A stretch of 64,000 nucleotides of DNA from Myrica gale (Eukaryota > Streptophyta > Magnoliopsida > Fagales > Myricaceae). The translations under genes and the position numbers were made by a program. This document shows, piece by piece, positions 57,288 through 64,000 of the stretch (its first letter is position 1; each line of letters begins with the position of its first letter). Below the pieces are notes generated by a model. It was not told the origin of the DNA. It was given only the letters and a program-made list of their open reading frames with translations, and ran no database searches. The stretch is taken from contig OZ005621.1 of NCBI GenBank assembly GCA_963930655.1, positions 11,457,001-11,521,000 of the forward strand. The letters run 5' to 3'.

Positions 57288-59977
57288 TTAGTGCCTCCAT
57301 CCCTTTGAGTGACCATCTCCACCTATGGCTCCAGAAATCCAATAAACTGAATAACAGAAGGAATAAAGCCTTCATTAGCAAAGACCGTATCTTAGACGTA
57401 AGTTCCACGTCTCTTGTAAAAAATAGCTTATAAATATACTAAAAGTAGTTTTGACGTATTTTCTCCTGATGGCACCCCCCAATAAGTGACAAATGCTAAT
57501 AAATATAATTATCGTACATCATATGCATTTAATTCTTGCTTGTAGAGTACGTGGTAGAAATCAAAGAGAACGTTAAAAGATACATAGATCCTCACACAGG
57601 GAACGACCTTTTTTTAGGCCCATGATAAACAAGTCGAAGCAAAAATATGGTTTGCATATGATGCTACGTAGATACCACCGTGCACCATATCCATCAGCAA
57701 CCCTTATTTCAAAGACAGCACCATGTGGTGGGACAACGTGCACATTCAACCAGTCACAATCTGCTATTAAGTGATAGATGACATCCATTGCAAACTTATT
57801 TTTATCGGAATCTGTAGAAAGCACAATGAATATAAAAAAGAAAAAAGAAGAGAGAGAGAGAGATCCAGAACAGTGGAAACATACTTGAACAATCCAAGCC
57901 CAAATTTTCGTAGAGTTATAATGACCGATAATGCATAGAACTTATCAATTTCCAGTACTCAATAATTTGCGCAGTATTGCGAGATGGAAAACAAAAGAAA
58001 ATGGTAAGCAAATCAGGTATTAGATTCATCAATGGTCTTAGCTTTTCCTATCTGACTTGTATGAATGCCCAAAGAACAAGGGATCAGCTTATCCAAACAC
58101 CAGGATTCAAAACTTGAGATTCTAAGTTACCTTATCACCCTCCATCCACTCATTATAGGATAAACATAGGCGTCCTTAACATAAAATGACACATCTACAG
58201 GGTTTTCCTGTAAACATATACACCAGATGTCTTCTCCATTGCAACCTCTGCTACAAGTAGAGATCAGCAATCACATCTAGCTATCCTGAACATAATAGTC
58301 TCCTCAAAATATAGATTGACATGTGGTAGTCATAACCTGCAGCATAAATATCTTGTACACGATCAAAATTATGTCTGGAACCACTGATCACACACTAGTC
58401 AAGAAAACATTGCAACTCTCAGATACGAGGTTTGCAACCAGTCCTAAATGACCTATCATAAGGTGTGAATCTCTCAGATATGAGAAAACTTTAGAAAACT
58501 TAAAAGTGTTTTAGACGTGTCAGTGTAACTAATTTTAGAGGACCGATCAGTAATGAAAAATTTAATGACCAAGCATAAGGGTGCAAAGTTTAATTTTATT
58601 GATGACAGATTGCTACGGTGAGGAGTAGAAGGCATCACTGTAGCAGTAGGAAACTTGAGGTGGCAGCATTGGTCAGTGGTGGTATTTAGTGTATGGCTTA
58701 GAGTAGCCCATGATGATACTAGATATTGTTATTCTACAGCAACTTATTTCTTTTACTTCGTTCTATTAAGGGATGCAGATGACTAGAGATGTAGGTGGTT
58801 GTAGTGGACAAACATCAGAGCCCAAATCCTTCAGAGAAAAAGAAACAAAAGAAAAGGGATAGTGCATCAGAGGCAACAGCGTAGTCGTCAGTAAGTGTTA
58901 AGTTGACAAAATTTATCCAAAAATGCACGTTTCCACTAAAACTGTTGTGACAAATAGAGAAAAGAATTAAACTCCAAAGCTTAAATTCAAACACTTCCTC
59001 ACCACGTCCTTTCAAAGTCCCCCAGTATTTACTGCTACACCTATTAGCATGCTTTGCCAACTCCCTAGCTCCATGAGTCAAGGTACACCCTTCAACCTGC
59101 CAAAAGAGGAAAAAACTCATAAGCAAGCCACATGTAGTTTATAGAAAACCATCTGTCAAACCTCTCAGAATAAAGAGGAAATTATAACCATGAAGATAAA
59201 AAATTAGGAGTTTCAACCATTTGGCAAACAAAGCATGGATATGGTTCAAAAAAACAGAGCATCTGACACTTTGCAGGGCAGTGATGAGTGTTACTTATTA
59301 TGACAGTGATGAGTGTTACTTATTATGAGACAGAGGCTTCAGGGCTCTTGGCTCCCACCACCAGTTGGAAGGTCTTTTGGAAAATACTGAACGATATAAA
59401 TTTTCCAATTTATACTCTTCTGTTATGCACTCTCATTATCCAGTTCAAAGGATGCACTCACCGTGGATAATCATCAGATCAGAAAGGTCAATATTTTATT
59501 TCACTAGTGTCACAGAGAACCTACAAATGGTTGGTCCTAGGTCAACGGCTTAGGTGCCATGTGCCTAGTGCAGAAAAGGCAGAATAGCTTCTTCTCATCT
59601 TTAAAGGGATTAATACTTTTTTTAGCGTAGTAGCATAGCCAAGAGAGGTACGTTCATAACAAAAAGAAACCAAATTCATTAGTTGAGTTTTATGAATTTA
59701 GATTCTAAAATGCCGAAGCAAGAACTCCAAAATCTCTAATAGAGAGAGACTTCTAACAAGGCACATAATATTTTGCAAGTTTTTGGAATCACAAGCAAGT
59801 TGAGAGTCATAGCCCTAGCAAAAAAAAAGAAAATTAAGAGTCATCGTCTTACATTAGGCTTATACGGCAACATAAATGATGATAGAAGAGTTGATCTTGC
59901 GGGTGGAACTGCGTCTGGAATTGTCCCTATCGTATTTGTCATACCTAGAAGGCCTTGGACACCCCCATAACCAATCC
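57288..59977 (-). CDS. Exons of a plant protein of unknown function (GYGARW family), partial
   Basis: Three minus-strand exons are well supported: 59977-59853 (GIGYGGVQGLLGMTNTIGTI, then PDAVPPARSTLLSS), 59096-59003 (VEGCTLTHGARELAKHANRC, then SSKYWGTLKGR) and 57811-57676 (SDKNKFAMDVIYHLIADCDW, then LNVHVVPPHGAVFEIRVADG, then YGARW). Splice signals and phases agree: the split codon between the second and third exon becomes GAT (Asp). A likely last coding part near 57290-57345 reads FIGFLEP then a TAG, with GHSKGWRH-like sequence out of frame behind it, so the 3' end is either damaged or misjudged. THGARELAKH...SSKYWG and EIRVADGYGARW are recalled from a conserved plant protein family without known function. 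Upstream exons were not found; a SIRE-type LTR sits just beyond the first exon, at 60063. Confidence 0.6.
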
Positions 59978-60062
59978 CTGGACAAAAATTATGAAGTAGT
60001 CAGGTTCACATAAAATTGTGAACTTCTATTTCATGGAATACATATAGTAGTTAAAGAGCTAC

Positions 60063-62085
60063 TTCCCTATATTGGGACAATTAATCACTAGGTGCAGGTG
60101 GAGTCAATCACAAAGTTGTGAATACGCATTTATACATGCTTGCATCTATAAGTTGTTGGTTTTTGTGCACAATCGAGATTTTAATGATTTCAATAAATGG
60201 ATCAAGTTTATAAACAGACATCTTCAAAGACAAAGACGATTTGATGAAAGAGCCAAACACTTGAAAAAAAAAGATCAAGAAGATGCAAAGAACTCAAAAG
60301 TGATGTTTCAAGACCTTAGGGTATAAACCTTGTAACTCTTAATTTCACTTTTGATATGGATTATGAATCACATTTGCATATCTTTCAAAACGTGCATAAC
60401 CGTTTTATCTTTTATTTGAAAAATTAAAATGTTTTTAAAGGTTTCAAAACACCTCAATCAAACTCTCAAACCTTTCATATACTTATGGGAAATAAGTCTT
60501 TAAAATTGGGTGTTTAAAAGTGGTCAAAAACATGTTTTAAAAGAACTGGACTATGTGCTTAAGTTGAGGAGGTCAATGGCTGATGAAGCGGTCGACCGGT
60601 CTTCGACCGCTTGGTATAGTGGTCGACCGGTTGATTTTGTAAATATATCCGTTGAGCTTCTGATAATGTGACCGTTGGGTAATGGTAATTTAAAGCGGTC
60701 GACCGCTTCATGTAGCCATCGACCGGTTCCCTATATTGGGACAATTAATCACTACGTGCAGGTGGAGTCAATCACAAAGTTGTAAATACGCATTTATACA
60801 TGTTTGCATCTATAAGTTATTGGTTTTTGTGCACAATCGAGATTTTAATAATTTCAATAAATGGATCAAGTTTATAAAACGGACATCTTCAAAGACAAAG
60901 ACGTTTTGATGAAAGAGCCAAAGACTTGAAGAAAAAAGATCAAGAAGATGCAAAGAACAAAAAAAATGATGTTTCAAGACCTTAGGGTATAAACCTTGTA
61001 ACTCTTAGTTTCACTTTTGATAAGGATTATGAATCACACTTTCATATCTTTCAAAACGTGCATAACTGTTTTACCTTTTATTTGAAAGATTAAAATGTTT
61101 TTAAAGGTTTTAAAACACCCCAATCAAACTCTCAAATCTTTCATATACTTATGGGAAATAAGTCTTTAAAATTGGGTGTTTAAAAGTGGTAAAAAACATG
61201 TTTTTAAAAGAACCGGACTATGTGCTTAAGTTGAGGAGGTCGACGGCTGATGAAGCGGTCGACCGGTCTTCGACCACTTGGTATAGTGGTCGACCGGTTG
61301 ATTTTGTAAATATATCCATTGAGCTTCTGACAATATGACCGTTGGGTAACGGTAACTTGAAGCAGTCGACCGGTTCATGTAGCGATCAACCGACTCGTTT
61401 TGACATACGACCTCCAACGGCTATATACGACTAGTTTTCATATCTGGGCCTATAAAGACACCTCCATAATGTCCAAACTTAATACACAACCACCAAATAT
61501 CATTTAGATCACTTGAGAAATATATCAAACCTTCATATTTCTCATATCATTCACATAAATCACACTTTCATATCCATATCTTTATGTGAATCAAAAGATA
61601 AGAGTTTTCCAATTTTATATATACTCTTTGAGAGAGTTTTGCTCTTCTATCTTTATATCAAGAGAGGTGTTTCTTTTAGTGAGGTTGTTCACTAAAGAAG
61701 AAGCTTAGAGAGGGTATTTCTCAAGCTTGTTAGGTTGTGAGTGGTGCGCCCGAAAAACCATTTCGATTGTGAATGTTGAGCCCAAGAAAAACACTTGTAC
61801 GGTTCTCTAGCACCCGGAAGCTAGAGTGTATACTATTTGAATAATAGTGGGAAAACCTCAAGGCTCGGTGAAGGAGCTTGAAGGGTGGATGTAGGCGGTT
61901 TGCCAAACCACCTAAAAATCACGTGTTTGCTTCTCTAAACCCTTCTCTTTATATTTAGCACTTATTTATACTTGTTGCATATATATACTTATGCTAAATT
62001 ATTATTTACTTTGCAAACACGACTTTAGGGGTTAAAAGCGAAAAGTTTTAGAAACCCAATTCACCCCCCTCTTGGGTTGCCTCAG
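60063..62085 (+). repeat. SIRE/Maximus-type copia LTR with a 664-bp tandem duplication
   Basis: Fossil. Units 60063-60726 and 60727-about 61390 repeat the upstream part of the LTR, from TTCCCTATATTGGGACAATT to the GGTCGACCGG motifs. The remainder continues through a TATA-like GGCCTATAAAGACAC (about 61447), CGGAAGCTAGAGTG and ACCTAAAAATCACGTGTTTG to near AATTCACCCCCCTCTTGGG. No internal gag-pol is attached, so it is a lone LTR. It matches 35490-36432. Confidence 0.75.
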
Positions 62086-63765
62086 ACTTAGATAAGTGCT
62101 TGTGGGTGCACAGATACTAGGGAAAGATAATATTATTGTAGGGATCAAAACATAAATAATATTCACAAGATGAATATTAACACCTTCGAAAGGAGGGAGA
62201 GGGGGGAAGAAAGAAAGAAAAGAGCAATCAAGAGAGCTGAACAAAGCAGTCATCAGACGCACTAAAAAGATGCATCCTTTGGATGTAAACATGTGAAAGA
62301 GGTCATCCAAAGGAAGAAAAGAATGAATGAGAGATGGTCAAGTCCCACATTGGGACCTTACTAGGTTGAACTGGGCTTTATAATAATCCAAAGAGTTTCA
62401 AGAGTAACTTTGTCTAGTTTTTTTGAAGTCAAAGCACAAATGTAATCTACAATATTTTTGAATCCAATCCTGTATAACACGATTGCTTTCATATTAAAAC
62501 CTACAATTCAATTAACCAAAAGAAGCCATATGCCAATAGCATGATTCTCCATACATGTTTGTTCACACAAAAAGAGGTTAGTTATAAAAATTTCAATTTT
62601 TTGCTGTAATTCCCATGCCCATCAGCATGTAGCATTACATATACAGAGTGCAACATAAAATAAGCCGTTGGTTCTGTGACTATTGTTAATAAACGTAGAA
62701 CTTTTGAGAGTCTGTCTAAAATGCCTTTCCCACTATATTAGAGCTCAGAAATGCTCTTACTCAGAATCTTGTCTACATTTTCCAAAACGGTGAGGATTGT
62801 TATGAAAAATTGTTGAAGAGTTTCTAATTTTCCAAGCCTTAAATTTTCTTACTTTTGCATTATATTCTATATGACTGATCTCTGGCCAAAAATAGAAAGG
62901 AAATTCCGGAGGGCATATGCAACACTCCAACAGCATGATGAACAACACCAAGTCGCACTATGAAAACATCAGCAGAACATTCTTTTATTTCGAATTATTG
63001 AAGATGCTCTACGCAGTGCAATTAGAGATTACAAATCATAACAGAGCAGCAAGAAAGCACTCACAGAGAGTAGGGTTGCCAAACAAATGTAGGGCTGAAT
63101 ATCCACTTTTGGCACAGAGATTGCTAGGACACCATTTGACCTTTCCTTCTCTTCTGTGTAAAATTTCCTGTAGATTTGCACACCTGAAAAGGTGCAGACC
63201 TATTATTCCTGCACTACTATGTAAAAACACAATTTAATGTTAGGAAAAAAATTCATAAATAAGTTTTAGTAGGCAAACCTCTCGATTAAATTAATCAGAG
63301 CATCTACAACTACCACTTAACACAAAGCTGCAGACAACAACAACACTTCTCAGGCATCCCAGACCAGACAATATGCATGATTTAGAACTTCAGCTCTAAG
63401 AGAATGAGAGTTTAAGCACTAGGGTTACATTGTACTTTCCACAAAACCCCAATTTTTGCATAATGATGGAGTAGAGTTGTTTTTTCTCTTTCCCATTTTT
63501 ACTCTTCCTCCTTGTCTTCACTTATTTCAGTTTTTACGGCAGGGAATTTAACCCATCCAAAGCCCTAGACACAGTGATGGGATTTTATGTTCAAAGAGAG
63601 TTACGACGCCCCTTCCCTCCATATTAAAAACGGATTGATCAGGAGTATGTAGAGAGTTCACAGAAAGGCAAGCTAAAAGCATTGCAAAGCTTTTCAAAAG
63701 TTAATTTTCCCCAGTTGGCCTATACCCATAATATGCATTGGCAAGCTGATTGTTCCCAGAATCAA
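62086..63765. other. Unassigned stretch
   Basis: No gene could be supported. Several short open stretches on both strands have no recognisable homology. It could be intron or flank of a neighbouring gene. Confidence 0.35.
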
Positions 63766-63993
63766 TTAGGAATGTTTCTTTTCCATTTTAGCTGCTGCCC
63801 AATCATAGAGAGACCTATTACTACTGTTGTCACTATTGCTATTACCATTTCTGTTGGTGCTATTGTTGCTGTTCCCACTGTAATTCCGACTATCATTGTC
63901 ACTAGTACTACTATTATTATGCAAAACAAAGTTGTGATTCTTAACATTGTCACCAACTACTAAAAGCACAAACTTTATTTCACTAACGGACAT
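63766..63993 (-). CDS. Possible terminal exon encoding an Asn/Ser-rich protein end
   Basis: The minus strand reads VGDNVKNHNFVLHNN, then an Asn/Ser-rich run (NSSTSDNDSRNYSGNSNNST), then SLYDWAAAKMEKKHS and a stop. A TAG acceptor-like site precedes TTGGTGAC. The Asn codons form an imperfect AAY trinucleotide repeat, so this could also be a decayed microsatellite. No family recognised; the rest would lie right of the window. Confidence 0.3.
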   Translation of the reverse strand: MSVSEIKFVLLVVGDNVKNHNFVLHNNSSTSDNDSRNYSGNSNNSTNRNGNSNSDNSSNRSLYDWAAAKMEKKHS

Positions 63994-64000
63994 ATATATG

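Noticed and set aside
62160-62230. Purine-rich GGAGGGAGAGGGG tract as a possible retroelement purine tract
   Set aside because: No LTR start follows on either side.

Overview
The window is nuclear DNA of a flowering plant, probably a woody eudicot. The evidence is an intact SHORT-ROOT-type GRAS gene, plant-type intron-split exons, and plant-specific transposon families: CACTA, hAT, Tat-type and chromovirus Ty3/gypsy, SIRE/Maximus-type copia, SINEs and foldback MITEs. It is a repeat-dominated intergenic region with few host genes. All calls come from reading the sequence by eye; no search was run.

Layout. 1-360: two exons of a PDI-like thioredoxin gene whose continuation is not seen. 2158-3687: remains of a CACTA transposon with a shortened fused transposase gene. 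3700-6990: repeat fragments, including a copia gag piece. 6989-19562: a composite Ty3/gypsy chromovirus with an intact 5-bp target duplication. It contains two internal regions separated by an LTR of a different type. Its 3' LTR is split by a 2.8-kb hAT element (16590-19389) that carries an intron-containing piece of the ribosomal protein gene RPL30. A second hAT (17821-19354) lies inside that one, with CACTA-type sequence inside it in turn. 19568-23350: mixed repeats and a direct/inverted repeat arrangement. 23357-32522: a minus-strand Tat-type gypsy element with an antisense accessory gene, 3' tandem repeats and two F-box-like gene fragments. 33120-34463: the only clearly intact host gene, a single-exon SHR-like GRAS regulator. 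35490-36432: SIRE-type LTR remnant.

36851-46854: a 10.0-kb CACTA transposon with perfect 3-bp target duplication. It carries a broken TNP2-type transposase, a five-exon TnpA-like gene, a PF20167-like accessory gene and a second, shorter accessory ORF resembling the C-terminal half of the first. The palindrome GTCCGGAC is scattered through its ends and its internal non-coding DNA. This is the most promising candidate for an under-described system.

46858-55050: another small Tat-type element with 56-bp tandem repeats, foldback MITEs, a CACTA end and SINEs. 55050-60000: introns and exons of a minus-strand host gene of unknown function (at least three in-phase exons). 60063-62085: SIRE-type LTR with a 664-bp tandem duplication. 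62090-64000: mostly unassigned, with an Asn/Ser-rich minus-strand exon candidate at the right edge.

The CACTA genes would work together as in En/Spm: a TNP2-type transposase acting at the ends and a TnpA-type protein binding repeated sites. Here the transposase core is missing, so any movement would need help from another copy. The GRAS gene is flanked on both sides by retroelement sequence within about 1 kb.
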